Numbered from the stretch's first letter, positions 26,811-35,960 are shown. The stretch is 64,000 nucleotides of DNA from Siminovitchia terrae (GCF_003605405.2 NZ_QYTW02000003.1:124001-188000), one strand, 5' to 3'. Program-made: numbers and translations. Notes: generated from the sequence alone by a model not told the origin.

Positions 26811-26983
26811 AAACAGGCAGGTCTCCTGGCTTATGATCATCGCTCTTCGAACCTTCCCATTTCCCTTTTACAGGAAACAGTGGCCTTTTCGAATCACTCC
26901 CAATTACAGTTGCGGGACAGCGCCGGAATCTAACCGGCTTCCCTTTTAAGCAGGTAAAATATATAATTTCACCGCACCTGTTT
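26811..26983 (-). promoter_or_regulatory. Cobalamin riboswitch
   Basis: The minus strand carries the B12 box AGCCAGGAGACCTGCC close to its 3' side and the core GCCGGTTAGATTCCGGCGC, then TGTCCCGCAACTGTA. The ends AAACAGG and CCTGTTT form P1. These are the hallmark conserved blocks of cobalamin aptamers. It precedes the small gene and mmgD, so it probably represses methylcitrate synthase when adenosyl- or methylcobalamin is plentiful. Confidence 0.95.
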
Positions 26984-27099
26984 CTACACACATATTTAAT
27001 TTTACAAATCCAATATATCAATTTTTCTAAAAATTTACAACAATATTTCATAAAGAACTTATTTTCATTAGAAAATTTATTGAGGAGATATTGATAAAA

Positions 27100-27292
27100 T
27101 CAAAAGCGCCTTGGCGTATTTACGCCTAGATTTTATCGAGCTCCGCTCGATAAATTTCCTCTGAAAATCTGTGGTATCCGCCAGAGGCTTTAACTTTATT
27201 CAGCCGGGGTTGAACCCCCACTGAATGGAATATAAATATGCATTCATCTCACCACTTACAGAAGTGGGAGATTTCTGCTGAATGAAGTTAAA
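27100..27292 (+). repeat. Family A repeat, copy 7
   Basis: A 193-base copy with left end TCAAAAGCGCC. It lies between the riboswitch and the end of mlpA. Confidence 0.9.
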
Positions 27293-27552
27293 TATCACAA
27301 ACTTACAAAAGCAGACCAATATAGGCAAACAATCTTGAAAAATCTACTGCCTGACCATTACTGGATAGTGCACCCGTTTTTAAAATACCATTAAGTCCAT
27401 GTTTGGGATCAGGTACCAATAAACCACTGTAGGGAGATTACTTTACAAATTAAAAAAAGCCAAACGAAGCTCAAAAAAATCCAAGCACTTGGTTATTCTC
27501 ACTCGAGGAGGCGTTGTCACAGATGACAATCTTTTCACAAAAGCAAAAAAAG
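27293..27552. other. Intergenic sequence with no recognised gene
   Basis: Nothing recognisable beyond short frames without ribosome binding sites. It is at the border between the valine block and the conserved mlpA region and may be insertion debris. Confidence 0.4.
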
Positions 27553-27586
27553 CTTGTAGAGAAATAACTTTCATTTTCTCTACAAG
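27545..27586 (-). terminator. Intrinsic terminator after mlpA
   Basis: The minus strand forms CTTGTAGAGAAA with TTTCTCTACAAG and then runs into a T tract (A-run at 27545-27551 on plus), 13 bases beyond the mlpA stop. Confidence 0.8.
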
Positions 27587-27598
27587 CCGATGTTCAGA

Positions 27599-28837
27599 TT
27601 AAATTGACTGCAATAATAATTTTTCCTCAGGACTGACCAATGCAAGCGTATATTGATCAGTAAAAATTCGATTTGCCAAATCGTTTACGCTTTGAATGCT
27701 GACACGATCAATTTCATCTATGATTTGGTCCAAAGTTTTGTGGCGTTTCAACAATAATTCATTTTTCCCATTTCTGCTCATACGGCTGTTTGTACTTTCA
27801 AGGCCCAGCATTAAATTTCCTTTTAACTGCTCTTTGCTGTTCCTCAACTCTTTTTCCGTGATGCCGTTCCTTTTTAACTCGCCAAGCGTACTATTGATTG
27901 TCTCAAAAAGGGCATCAATCTGATTGGCACCTGTTCCTCCGTAAATGGTGACGATTCCGCTGTCTTTAAACGAGGAATGATAGGAAAACACGGAATAAGC
28001 TAGTCCTCTCTCTTCGCGAACTTCTTGAAAAAGACGGGACGACATGCTTCCGCCAAAAATATTATTCATGACAATTAAACTATATATATCAGGATCACCA
28101 ATGGATAATCCCTCAAATCCGATACATAAATGAGCCTGTTCCGTATCTTTCTGCCTTGTGACATGATTTGACTTGAAAACGGGCTTTGCTTCAGCTTGAT
28201 GTCGCCCTTTCCTGTCAAATGAGCCAAAAAGACTTTCAACTTCTTTTATGAAAGACTCGTCAATATTTCCTGCAATGGATATGACTATCTTTTCCGGGGT
28301 ATACATCTCTTCTACATACGACCTCAATAAATCGCCTGTAAATGTGGACAACGTCTGCTCTGTCCCCAAAATGGGATAGCCAAGAGGATGATTATCAAAT
28401 GCTGCTTTGCTGAGCAGATCATGGACGATGTCATCCGGAGCATCCTCATACATCTTTATTTCTTCACCGACTACGTTCTTCTCTTTATTCAACTCATCCT
28501 CAGCAAAAGTTGAGTTGAAGAACATATCAGCCAATATTTCAAGCGCATACTGAGAATGGTTGTCCAACACCTTTGCATAATAGCAAGTATATTCTTTTGA
28601 AGTAAAAGCATTAACCTGGCCGCCGATAGAGTCAAATGCTTCAGCCAGCTCTTTAGCATTTCTTGTATTTGTTCCTTTAAAAAACATATGTTCAAGAAAA
28701 TGGGAAATACCATTATTACCTGGCAGTTCATCCCTTGATCCAGTCCCAACCCATATCCCAATGGCAACAGAGCGGACAGAAGGTATATTCTCTAAAACGA
28801 CTCTGACCCCGTTTTGGCATGTATATTTTGTAATCAC
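27599..28837 (-). CDS. mlpA: M16 zinc protease MlpA (YmxG)
   Basis: A 412-residue pitrilysin/insulinase-family peptidase. The inverted zinc motif is His46-x-x-Glu49-His50 in HFLEHMFFKGT, and the distal zinc ligand Glu is in VVGEEIKMYEDAPDD. The C-terminal half is the inactive homologous domain (GSMSSRLFQEVREERGLAYS). B. subtilis MlpA is about 409 residues and lies next to ymxH. Start is at 28837 with AGGAGG upstream on the minus strand. The gene is bordered by a terminator and by repeats on its upstream side. Confidence 0.95.
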   Translation of the reverse strand: MITKYTCQNGVRVVLENIPSVRSVAIGIWVGTGSRDELPGNNGISHFLEHMFFKGTNTRNAKELAEAFDSIGGQVNAFTSKEYTCYYAKVLDNHSQYALEILADMFFNSTFAEDELNKEKNVVGEEIKMYEDAPDDIVHDLLSKAAFDNHPLGYPILGTEQTLSTFTGDLLRSYVEEMYTPEKIVISIAGNIDESFIKEVESLFGSFDRKGRHQAEAKPVFKSNHVTRQKDTEQAHLCIGFEGLSIGDPDIYSLIVMNNIFGGSMSSRLFQEVREERGLAYSVFSYHSSFKDSGIVTIYGGTGANQIDALFETINSTLGELKRNGITEKELRNSKEQLKGNLMLGLESTNSRMSRNGKNELLLKRHKTLDQIIDEIDRVSIQSVNDLANRIFTDQYTLALVSPEEKLLLQSI

Positions 28838-28866
28838 TGAAGTTCCTCCTGTTCATGGTGTAAAAA

Positions 28867-28985
28867 GAAAAGCGGATGCGCCTGTCCAGCCACGACAAGC
28901 ATAAGACGATTCCCGAGGAGGCAGCTTTTCAGCCGCCACAGGGAAGCGGCTTATGACCTCGAGGGGCTAGGCGCTGCAGCTGGAC
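28867..28985 (+). repeat. Family B repeat, copy 2
   Basis: GAAAAGCGGATGCGCC ... GGCGCTGCAGCTGGAC, with CGAGGAGGCAG and CAGCCGCCAC inside. Confidence 0.8.
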
Positions 28986-28991
28986 AATAAA

Positions 28992-29111
28992 GAAAAGCGG
29001 AAGACGGCTGACCAGGGGCGACAAGCGCTGGAGGGCAAACCAGAGAAGTCGTTCTGTGACTCTAATGGTTTGACCGAAGCGACCTCGAGCCCCTGCCGTC
29101 TGAAGCTAGAC
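28992..29111 (+). repeat. Family B repeat, copy 3
   Basis: GAAAAGCGGAAGACGGC ... GCCGTCTGAAGCTAGAC, six bases after copy 2. Its ends are complementary over GACGGC/GCCGTC. Confidence 0.8.
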
Positions 29112-29117
29112 ATTTAA

Positions 29118-29157
29118 GAAAAGCGGATGCGCCTGTCCAGCCACGACAAGCATGCGG
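29118..29157 (+). repeat. Family B repeat, copy 4 (truncated)
   Basis: Identical to the first 38 bases of copy 2, then lost shortly before family A copy 8, as if that insertion removed the rest. Confidence 0.7.
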
Positions 29158-29171
29158 AAACGTCTGTTCAA

Positions 29172-29365
29172 TCAAATGCGCCTTGGCGTATTTGCGCCCA
29201 GATTTTATCGAGCTCCGCTCGATAAATTTCCTCTGAAAATCTGTGGCATCCGCCGGAGGCTTTGACTTTATTCAGCCGGGATTTGAACCCCCACTGAATG
29301 GATTACCAATAGGCATTCATCTCACCACTTATAGAAGTGGGAGATTTCTGCTGAATAAAGTTAAA
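29172..29365 (+). repeat. Family A repeat, copy 8
   Basis: A complete 194-base copy, 18 bases beyond the stop codon of ylxY and antisense to it. Confidence 0.92.
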
Positions 29366-29383
29366 CACAGACGTAGCCAGCGC

Positions 29384-30358
29384 TTATTTGTCAATTTGCT
29401 GATCTATCTTAATGATGTGTTCTTCATCCATCAATTTTGTGACTGTACCAATCCTTAAATTCTTATCTCTTATCTGATTGATCAGTTGATCAAGAGCTTT
29501 TGCTGTAGAATCGGTAGGATGCATCAAAATCATTGACCCAGGACTAACCTTTGTCATTACACGATCTATGATTGTTTCGGGCGAAGGCTTTTGCCAATCA
29601 ATCGTATCTACCGTCCACATGACTGTCTTCATGTCCAACTCATTCGCAATAAGAATAGTGTGGTCCCGGAAGCCGCCGCTCGGCGGTCCGAACCATACAG
29701 GTTTCTCCCCTGTAGTAGCCTCTATGATTTCATTTGTCTTCAATAATTCTTCCCGTGTTTTAGCATCTCCCAGCGTTTCCATTTTTGGATGGCTGTATGA
29801 ATGATTTCCGATCTCGTGCCCATCGGCAGAAATCATTTTTGCTAGGTCAGGATTTTCCTTTACCCACCGGCCTTCCAAAAAGAACGTTGCCTGGACGTTA
29901 TTCTTTTTCAGGGTTGTCAGCATTTTAGGTAAATATTCATTTCCCCAGGCCACATTAATCATGAAGCTGACCATCGGCTTATCCGGATGAGCCCTATAGA
30001 TGGGAGCCGGGGGCAAGTCCTCTAAATGAGCTTTGGGAGGAATTTGCTTAAAAACAAGCTTACGGGCATCAAAGACTCCGCCTTTCATCTTTTTATAGGA
30101 AGCTTTGATATCCACTTTAACGCCATTATATCCCGGCATTGCTTTCCAAACCCTATCTATTTTCGCATCCTGAGGCGCTGCATCATATTTCTCCGCAGCA
30201 TGGGTAATCTGTTCATACAATGCATCCTGACTGGAATTAACTGGATGTGAACCATTCACTAACTCATCTAAATAGACCGTTGTATAGGGATTATTGACAA
30301 TCAATATTGCTAGGATAGCAATAAGACCCAATCCTGGCAAGTGTTTTGTATTTTTCAC
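29384..30358 (-). CDS. ylxY: YlxY-type polysaccharide deacetylase-like protein
   Basis: A 324-residue protein with an N-terminal membrane anchor/signal segment (LPGLGLIAILAILIV) and a C-terminal NodB-like domain (about 120-310) with ATFFLEGRWV, DGHEIGNHSYSHP and WTVDTIDW. The first catalytic motif, normally T-F-D-D, reads MINVAWGNEY, so the metal-binding Asp is missing, as I recall for B. subtilis YlxY. Deacetylase activity is thus doubtful. I prefer the GTG at 30358, eight bases after GGAGG; an ATG at 30364 is too close to that site. The gene lies between pnp and mlpA as in B. subtilis. Confidence 0.9.
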   Translation of the reverse strand: MKNTKHLPGLGLIAILAILIVNNPYTTVYLDELVNGSHPVNSSQDALYEQITHAAEKYDAAPQDAKIDRVWKAMPGYNGVKVDIKASYKKMKGGVFDARKLVFKQIPPKAHLEDLPPAPIYRAHPDKPMVSFMINVAWGNEYLPKMLTTLKKNNVQATFFLEGRWVKENPDLAKMISADGHEIGNHSYSHPKMETLGDAKTREELLKTNEIIEATTGEKPVWFGPPSGGFRDHTILIANELDMKTVMWTVDTIDWQKPSPETIIDRVMTKVSPGSMILMHPTDSTAKALDQLINQIRDKNLRIGTVTKLMDEEHIIKIDQQIDK

Positions 30359-30458
30359 GCCCATTTCCTCCTTCAACCAATTTTATGAGGATAATGGACA
30401 AGGTAGAACAGAGAACCAGCCGGTTTGCTCTAGTTTGATTGTTGTATGTAATTTATTG

Positions 30459-30487
30459 AAAAAAGCCAGGATCACCCTGGCTTTTTT
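30459..30487. terminator. Bidirectional intrinsic terminator after pnp
   Basis: GCCAGG-ATCAC-CCTGGC flanked by A5 and T6 runs on both sides; lies 6 bases beyond the pnp stop. Confidence 0.88.
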
Positions 30488-30492
30488 CAGTG

Positions 30493-32616
30493 CTATTCTG
30501 TCGCTTGATTTTGTTTTTCCTTCTGCTCTTTAAGAACGACTTTGCGGGAAAGGTTAACTCTTCCCTGATTGTCGATTTCTACTACTTTCACAAGGACTTC
30601 GTCTCCGATGGACACAACGTCCTCAACTTTATTGACTCTTTCCTCCGCCAATTGTGAAATATGGACAAGACCATCTTTGCCAGGGAAAATCTCTACGAAA
30701 GCACCAAATTTCTCAATTCGCTTCACTTTTCCAAGGTATATTTGTCCAACCTCTACTTCACGGACGAGGTCTTCTATGATCTTCTTGGCCTTTTCATTCA
30801 TTTCTTCATCAGCGGATGCGATGAACACTGTTCCGTCTTGTTCAATGTCAATCTTCACGTTGGTCTCTTCAATGATTTTATTGATTTGTTTACCGCTCGG
30901 CCCAATAACATCCCGGATTTTATCAGGATTGATATGGAGCGTAAGAATCTTCGGCGCATACGGTGAGAGACGTTCCCTAGGCTCAGAAATAGCGGAATTC
31001 ATTTTCTCTAGAATAAACATCCGTCCTTCTTTTGCCTGGCGGAGCGCTTCCTCTAGAATTTCACGTGACAATCCTTCGATTTTGATATCCATTTGCAAAG
31101 CAGTGATTCCGTCCGCCGTACCGGCCACTTTGAAGTCCATATCACCCAAATGATCTTCCATCCCCTGGATATCAGTTAAAATGGTGTAATGTTCCTCGGA
31201 TTTCACTAATCCCATGGCAATGCCGGCAACCGGCGCCTTAATAGGGACACCTGCATCCATCATAGCCAGTGAGCTTGCACATATGCTCGCTTGGGATGAT
31301 GAACCATTTGATTCCAATACCTCAGAAACGAGGCGAATTGTATATGGAAAATCTGATTCACTTGGAATAACAGGCTCTAGCGCCCGTTCCCCAAGCGCAC
31401 CATGACCGATCTCTCTGCGACCAGGAGCTCTAATTGGCCCTGTTTCCCCAACGCTGAAATGAGGGAAATTATAATGGTGCATGAATCTTTTTGATTCCTC
31501 AATCCCGAGGCCGTCCAAAATTTGAACATCACCAAGGGCTCCAAGTGTACAAATACTGAATGCCTGAGTTTGTCCTCTTGTAAACAAACCGGATCCGTGC
31601 GTTCTTGCCAACAAGTGTACTTCCGTCTGGATAGGTCTGATTTCATCAGGCTTCCGGCCATCCGGACGGATCTTTTCAACAGTGATCAAGCGGCGAACTT
31701 CTGCTTTCACAAGATTATCTAAAACTTGCTTCACTTGTTTGATTAACTCTTCATTATTCTCTTCCCGCTCAGAAAAGCTGTCGATCACGTTATCCTTTAC
31801 TTCTTGGATAGCTTCTTCACGTGCATGCTTTTCCTCTACCTGAATCGCAGCGATGAGCTGTTGCTCACACATTGAACGAACTTCCTGCTCCAGTTCAGAA
31901 TCAATTTCATATAATTCGATTTCCCTGTTTTCTTTCCCAACCTCTTCTGCAATCTGTTCTTGGAATGCGATCAAGCGTTTTATTTCCTCATGCCCGAACA
32001 TGATTGCTTCTAGCATCGTTTCCTCAGAAACCTCTTTTGCTCCGGCCTCGACCATGTTAATGGCATCCTTTGTTCCAGCCACAGTCAGATCAATATCGCT
32101 CTGCTCCATTTGTTCTACCGTTGGATTGATGATAAATTTTCCATCCACACGTCCGACAACGACTCCCGCGATCGGTCCCATAAACGGTATGTCGGAAATC
32201 GACAATGCCAATGAAGAACCGAACATCGCTGCCATTTCTGAAGAGCAATCTTGATCAACACTCATTACAATGCTTACAACCTGTACTTCATTTCTGAATC
32301 CATCAGGAAACAGCGGGCGGATCGGGCGGTCAATCAGACGGCTGGCCAATATTGCTTTTTCACTTGGGCGCCCTTCCCTTTTAATGAAGCCGCCTGGGAT
32401 TTTCCCCACTGCGTACAACCTTTCCTCATAGTTGACTGTCAATGGAAAAAAATCAACAGATTTTGCTGCCTTTGATGCAGTAGCTGTAGATAAAACAGCT
32501 GTATCGCCATAGCGGATAAGAGCCGCTCCATTGGCCTGTTTTGCAAGCTGGCCTATTTCAACGGTCAAATTCCGTCCGGCCCATTCCATAGAAAATAATT
32601 TTTTCTCGTGGTCCAT
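30493..32616 (-). CDS. pnp: Polyribonucleotide nucleotidyltransferase (PNPase)
   Basis: A 707-residue 3'-to-5' phosphorolytic exoribonuclease. Two RNase PH domains (about 10-220 and 310-540) flank an all-helical region, followed by a KH domain (about 555-615, [16 protein letters not shown]) and an S1 domain (about 622-690, [12 protein letters not shown]). Start ATG at 32616 fits the family; in-frame starts up to 32643 lack support. The gene follows rpsO, and a strong hairpin in the intergenic leader may regulate it. Confidence 0.97.
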   Translation of the reverse strand: MDHEKKLFSMEWAGRNLTVEIGQLAKQANGAALIRYGDTAVLSTATASKAAKSVDFFPLTVNYEERLYAVGKIPGGFIKREGRPSEKAILASRLIDRPIRPLFPDGFRNEVQVVSIVMSVDQDCSSEMAAMFGSSLALSISDIPFMGPIAGVVVGRVDGKFIINPTVEQMEQSDIDLTVAGTKDAINMVEAGAKEVSEETMLEAIMFGHEEIKRLIAFQEQIAEEVGKENREIELYEIDSELEQEVRSMCEQQLIAAIQVEEKHAREEAIQEVKDNVIDSFSEREENNEELIKQVKQVLDNLVKAEVRRLITVEKIRPDGRKPDEIRPIQTEVHLLARTHGSGLFTRGQTQAFSICTLGALGDVQILDGLGIEESKRFMHHYNFPHFSVGETGPIRAPGRREIGHGALGERALEPVIPSESDFPYTIRLVSEVLESNGSSSQASICASSLAMMDAGVPIKAPVAGIAMGLVKSEEHYTILTDIQGMEDHLGDMDFKVAGTADGITALQMDIKIEGLSREILEEALRQAKEGRMFILEKMNSAISEPRERLSPYAPKILTLHINPDKIRDVIGPSGKQINKIIEETNVKIDIEQDGTVFIASADEEMNEKAKKIIEDLVREVEVGQIYLGKVKRIEKFGAFVEIFPGKDGLVHISQLAEERVNKVEDVVSIGDEVLVKVVEIDNQGRVNLSRKVVLKEQKEKQNQATE

Positions 32617-32695
32617 TTTACAACGCCTCTCTTTCATAAACATAATTGTAAATAATTGGCAGAAGTATAAAGTAAAAAACTCTCACCTGTTACGC

Positions 32696-32750
32696 AACTG
32701 AACATTAGACATAGATATGAGCTTCTCCTACCCATGTCCAATGTTCAGTT
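32696..32750 (-). promoter_or_regulatory. Long stem-loop in the pnp leader
   Basis: Arms of 17 bases (32696-32712 and 32734-32750) pair fully on the minus-strand RNA, with one G-U pair where the plus strand would have a mismatch. It lies 80 bases upstream of pnp and downstream of the rpsO terminator. A second small hairpin (GCGCC/GGCGC) is at 32758-32772. Confidence 0.6.
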
Positions 32751-32816
32751 CGAATATGCGCCCTTTGGCGCATTTTCATTTGAACTTACGTACAGGCGTC
32801 TGCCTTTTCATCCTAA

Positions 32817-32843
32817 CAAAAAAGCGGGAATTTATCCCGCTTT
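32817..32843 (-). terminator. Intrinsic terminator after rpsO
   Basis: AAAGCGGGA/TCCCGCTTT with a following T run on the minus strand, about 20 bases beyond the rpsO stop. Confidence 0.85.
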
Positions 32844-32862
32844 CAGTTACATCTTTATCATC

Positions 32863-33132
32863 TTAACGACGCAGGCCAAGTTTATCGATCAATACACGAT
32901 AACGTTGAACATCTTTTTCACGCAGATAAGTTAACAAGTTTCTGCGGCGTCCAACCATTTTCATTAATCCACGTCTTGAATGATGATCCTTTTTATGGAC
33001 GCGAAGATGGCCGTTCAAGTTGTTGATTTCTTCAGTTAAAACCGCAATTTGAACTTCCGGAGATCCCGTGTCACTTTCATGGATTCTGTACTGGTTGATG
33101 ATTTCGTTTTTACGTTCTTGCGTAATGGACAT
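32863..33132 (-). CDS. rpsO: 30S ribosomal protein S15
   Basis: An 89-residue protein starting [16 protein letters not shown] with the family signature [21 protein letters not shown]. It binds 16S rRNA and nucleates the platform of the small subunit. Start follows AGGAGGTGT. Full family length. Confidence 0.98.
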   Translation of the reverse strand: MSITQERKNEIINQYRIHESDTGSPEVQIAVLTEEINNLNGHLRVHKKDHHSRRGLMKMVGRRRNLLTYLREKDVQRYRVLIDKLGLRR

Positions 33133-33250
33133 CTGTCCGACACCTCCTGTTTTTCATCCCCAATTACCGAGCAGGCGTTGGTGAATCGCACTGCCAAGCA
33201 ATGGTTCTTGATACTGTTATAGAATACAACTTTACTTTGGAAAAATCAAG

Positions 33251-34201
33251 TTATTTTGCATCCTGCTCAAAAAATCTCTGCGCTGTCTGTTTATCCTTTA
33301 AAATTTGATCTTTGAGGTGTTCCAAATGATCAAATTTTTGTTCATCCCTTATTCTCAAATGCCATTCTATCGTCACTTCTTCACCGTAAATCGAACGGTC
33401 AAAATCAAGCAAGTGGATTTCAACAGACAGTTCCAATTGTCCCGGTTCATGAAATGTAGGCTTATACCCTACATTGCAGACTCCTTTTTCCCATTGATCG
33501 TTCACAAGCATACGTACAGCATAAACACCTTTTTTCGGAACAAGGTAGTCATTCTTCAGCCGAATATTGGCGGTAGGAAAACCAAGCTGTCTTCCACGTT
33601 TTTCACCATGTATGACAGTTCCTTTCGTTGTATAGAACCTTCCAAGCAGTTCTTGTACTTCTTCAGTTCTGCCTTCTCTTAACAGCTTCCTGATCCAGGT
33701 TGAGCTGACTTTCTCCTTGTTTTTTTCAAGCTTGGGCACTGTCACAACCTGAAGTTTTCCCTGGCCATGCTCTGGAAGTGTCTCCATCGTGCCCTTTCCA
33801 TATTTTCCATATGTAAAATCAAACCCCGCCGTCACATATTGGACGTTTAAGTCTAAAAGATATTGCTGAACAAACTCAGCAGGCTGAAGACTCGCAAAAG
33901 CGGATGTGAATCTCACAATCAAAAGATAATCTATTCCTAATCCTGAGATGAATTCTATCTTATCCTCTATTGGTGTAATGTACTCAACGTCTCCTCCTGT
34001 TTCTGATAGGACAACAGAAGGATGAGGATCAAAGGTCATGACGGCACTATTGATTCCATGCTCATCAGCCGTTTTTTTTGCTGTCAAAATTACGCTTTTA
34101 TGCCCTTCATGGATTCCGTCAAAAAAGCCTAGCGCCACTGAGAGGGGAGCGAAATCATTCTTTTGAAAAGTATGTGGATGCTGAATCATTATTACTTTCA
34201 C
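33251..34201 (-). CDS. ribF: Bifunctional riboflavin kinase / FAD synthetase
   Basis: A 316-residue enzyme. The N-terminal adenylyltransferase domain carries ALGFFDGIHEGHKSV (about 22-36) and SSTWIRKLL; the C-terminal riboflavin kinase domain (about 185-310) carries RQLGFPTANI. It turns riboflavin into FMN and FAD. Start is GTG at 34201 with CAGGTGA upstream. It lies 15 bases after truB, the order seen in B. subtilis, where it is called ribC. Confidence 0.96.
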   Translation of the reverse strand: MKVIMIQHPHTFQKNDFAPLSVALGFFDGIHEGHKSVILTAKKTADEHGINSAVMTFDPHPSVVLSETGGDVEYITPIEDKIEFISGLGIDYLLIVRFTSAFASLQPAEFVQQYLLDLNVQYVTAGFDFTYGKYGKGTMETLPEHGQGKLQVVTVPKLEKNKEKVSSTWIRKLLREGRTEEVQELLGRFYTTKGTVIHGEKRGRQLGFPTANIRLKNDYLVPKKGVYAVRMLVNDQWEKGVCNVGYKPTFHEPGQLELSVEIHLLDFDRSIYGEEVTIEWHLRIRDEQKFDHLEHLKDQILKDKQTAQRFFEQDAK

Positions 34202-34216
34202 TATACGTCACCTGTT

Positions 34217-35122
34217 TCATTCATTTCTTAACACTTTTACTGGTTTAATCAGACCGGGTTTTTGAACATGCGATTGATAAATAGCTAAAGCCTTTCCTTC
34301 ATACAATAGCACTGTTTCTTCATCTGTCCATTTGTCAGGCATGTCCAAAACAGCGCCATTTCGGACTTTTACTGCTAATTTATCACTAATTTCCATAGAG
34401 GGCAAATGTAAAAGACCCCTCTCAAGCGGAAAAATGACCTCCTCCACTTTTCCTAGGTCAATGAGTGAATGCAACTCGTCAAAAGTGACACAATGCTCCT
34501 GCTTAAATGAGGCTGATGCTGTCCGGATAAGATCTGACATATGGGCTGGGTATCCAAGTTGTTCCCCTATCATCACAGCGAGCGTCCGAATATAAGTGCC
34601 TTTGCTGCAGTGAACGGAAAAGCGAAAAGAGAGAAGCCCATCACGAAAAGAAACGGTGTTCTCCAAAAGCTTTAAATGATATATTTTGACCTTCCGAACC
34701 GGCCGCTCAACCGTAATACCTGCCCGAGCATATTCGTACAAACGTTTCCCATTGACCTTTACAGCAGAGAACATAGGTGGAATTTGCTGAATTTCTCCGG
34801 TTAAGGAATTCAGTACTTCCTTAATTGCTTCTATCGTGATCTCTTCTTGGACAGGCTTTTTTTCTACTATTTCTCCGGCAGCATCTTCAGTTGTTGTGGA
34901 AAAACCGATAGTAATTTCCCCTTCGTATTCTTTTCCACCATCTGTGATATACTCTGCTATTTTAGTCGCTCTGCCGAGACAGATAGGCAATACACCTGTA
35001 ACGTCGGGATCAAGAGTACCTGTATGCCCGACTTTTTTCATTCTCAATAGTTTCCTGATCTTATACACGCAGTCATGGGATGTCAGCCCTTTCGGCTTCC
35101 ACAATGGCAATATTCCCTCCAC
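34217..35122 (-). CDS. truB: tRNA pseudouridine-55 synthase
   Basis: A 301-residue enzyme with the catalytic Asp38 in GHTGTLDPDVTG and the TruB motifs PPMFSAVKVNGKRLYEYAR and CSKGTYIRTLA. It modifies U55 in the T loop of tRNA. I chose the GTG at 35122: it aligns with the family start (VEGILPLWKPKGLTSHD) and is preceded by GAGGAGGAG. The frame stays open a further 70 codons upstream, but that stretch lies in a family B repeat and a terminator and is not TruB-like. Confidence 0.94.
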   Translation of the reverse strand: MEGILPLWKPKGLTSHDCVYKIRKLLRMKKVGHTGTLDPDVTGVLPICLGRATKIAEYITDGGKEYEGEITIGFSTTTEDAAGEIVEKKPVQEEITIEAIKEVLNSLTGEIQQIPPMFSAVKVNGKRLYEYARAGITVERPVRKVKIYHLKLLENTVSFRDGLLSFRFSVHCSKGTYIRTLAVMIGEQLGYPAHMSDLIRTASASFKQEHCVTFDELHSLIDLGKVEEVIFPLERGLLHLPSMEISDKLAVKVRNGAVLDMPDKWTDEETVLLYEGKALAIYQSHVQKPGLIKPVKVLRNE

Positions 35123-35143
35123 AGGCTCCTCCTCCTCTTCAGA

Positions 35144-35262
35144 AATGCGTATGCGCTTGATCAGCGCAGGCAAACAAGACGCTCCCCGAGGAGACTGATT
35201 TTCAGCTACCACAGGGAAACAGCTTGGCCCCCTAGGGGGTAAGGACAAAGCAGGTGCTTTTC
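35144..35262 (+). repeat. Family B repeat, copy 5 (divergent)
   Basis: Contains TGCGCTTGATCAGCGCAGGC, CCGAGGAG and CAGCTACCACAGGGAAACAG, the core of family B, with altered ends. It lies between rbfA and truB. Confidence 0.65.
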
Positions 35263-35294
35263 CTGACCAATATCCATAATCATATTTCATCTTG

Positions 35295-35322
35295 AAAAAA
35301 GGATAGACAAGTTTGTCTATCC
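35295..35322 (-). terminator. Intrinsic terminator between rbfA and truB
   Basis: GGATAGACAA/TTGTCTATCC followed by TTTTTT on the minus strand, directly at the rbfA stop codon. It would separate truB-ribF from the upstream nusA-infB operon. Confidence 0.85.
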
Positions 35323-35663
35323 TAATCTTCATTAATATCTTTTAACAGTTTCTCAATCTTGTTTCCATATTCGATTGATTCATCAAATTCAAAACTGATT
35401 TCGGGTGTTTTTCGCAGCCTGATTCTATGACCGATTTCTGACCGGATAAATCCAGTGGCTTTAGTCAGTCCTTTCAGTGTATCTTCTTTTTCCTGATCAC
35501 TGCCTAGAACCGAAATATAGACTGTGGCCTGCTGAAGGTCCCCTGTCACTTCCACGTCGGTAACAGTGACAAATCCGACTCTCGGATCTTTGATCTTCCG
35601 AGAGATAATTTCACCCAGTTCTTTCTTCATTTGTTCACCGACTCGATTGGCTCGTACACTCAT
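35322..35663 (-). CDS. rbfA: Ribosome-binding factor A
   Basis: A 113-residue KH-fold protein starting [16 protein letters not shown] with [18 protein letters not shown] and [14 protein letters not shown]. It binds the pre-30S subunit and helps 16S rRNA maturation. ATG at 35663 is spaced well from AGGTG; an in-frame GTG nine bases upstream overlaps that site. Confidence 0.96.
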   Translation of the reverse strand: MSVRANRVGEQMKKELGEIISRKIKDPRVGFVTVTDVEVTGDLQQATVYISVLGSDQEKEDTLKGLTKATGFIRSEIGHRIRLRKTPEISFEFDESIEYGNKIEKLLKDINED

Positions 35664-35678
35664 GTATAACACCTCACA

Positions 35679-35960
35679 TTACAGCCACTCATAATGGGTT
35701 GCCCCGACTCTTTCCCATTCAGGAAAAGAATCCAGGAAATCAATAACCTCTTCCAGTTCACGCTCAGCCCTTTTCCGAGCTGAGGCCACAGTGACAATAG
35801 CGATGCCAGCCCGCTGCCATATATCCTGATGATTGACCTCAGCAATGGAAACATTATATTTTTGCTTTGTTCTTGTTAGGACTCGCTTTACTACTGAGCG
35901 TTTATCTTTCAGGGATTGGGCGTTATAAATTCGGAATTCACACTCAGCGAATCCGATCAA
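35679..35960 (-). CDS. ylxP: DUF503 family protein YlxP
   Basis: A 93-residue protein: [20 protein letters not shown] and [20 protein letters not shown] are the family hallmarks. It overlaps the infB stop by 4 bases and lies 15 bases before rbfA, as in other Bacillaceae. Family function is unknown; a role in ribosome biogenesis is suggested only by context. Confidence 0.93.
   Translation of the reverse strand: MIGFAECEFRIYNAQSLKDKRSVVKRVLTRTKQKYNVSIAEVNHQDIWQRAGIAIVTVASARKRAERELEEVIDFLDSFPEWERVGATHYEWL

Noticed and set aside
26773-27051. Open frame of 92 codons on the minus strand
   Set aside because: It lies across the cobalamin riboswitch; the conserved bases are explained by the RNA.
29243-29458. 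Plus-strand frame starting [13 protein letters not shown], also seen at 17980 and 20241
   Set aside because: The same peptide appears in several family A copies because the repeat happens to be open in that frame; there is no ribosome binding site and the frames run into unrelated genes.
34217-35332. TruB with a 70-residue N-terminal extension
   Set aside because: The extension is encoded by a repeat and a terminator and matches no TruB sequence; GTG 35122 has its own ribosome binding site.
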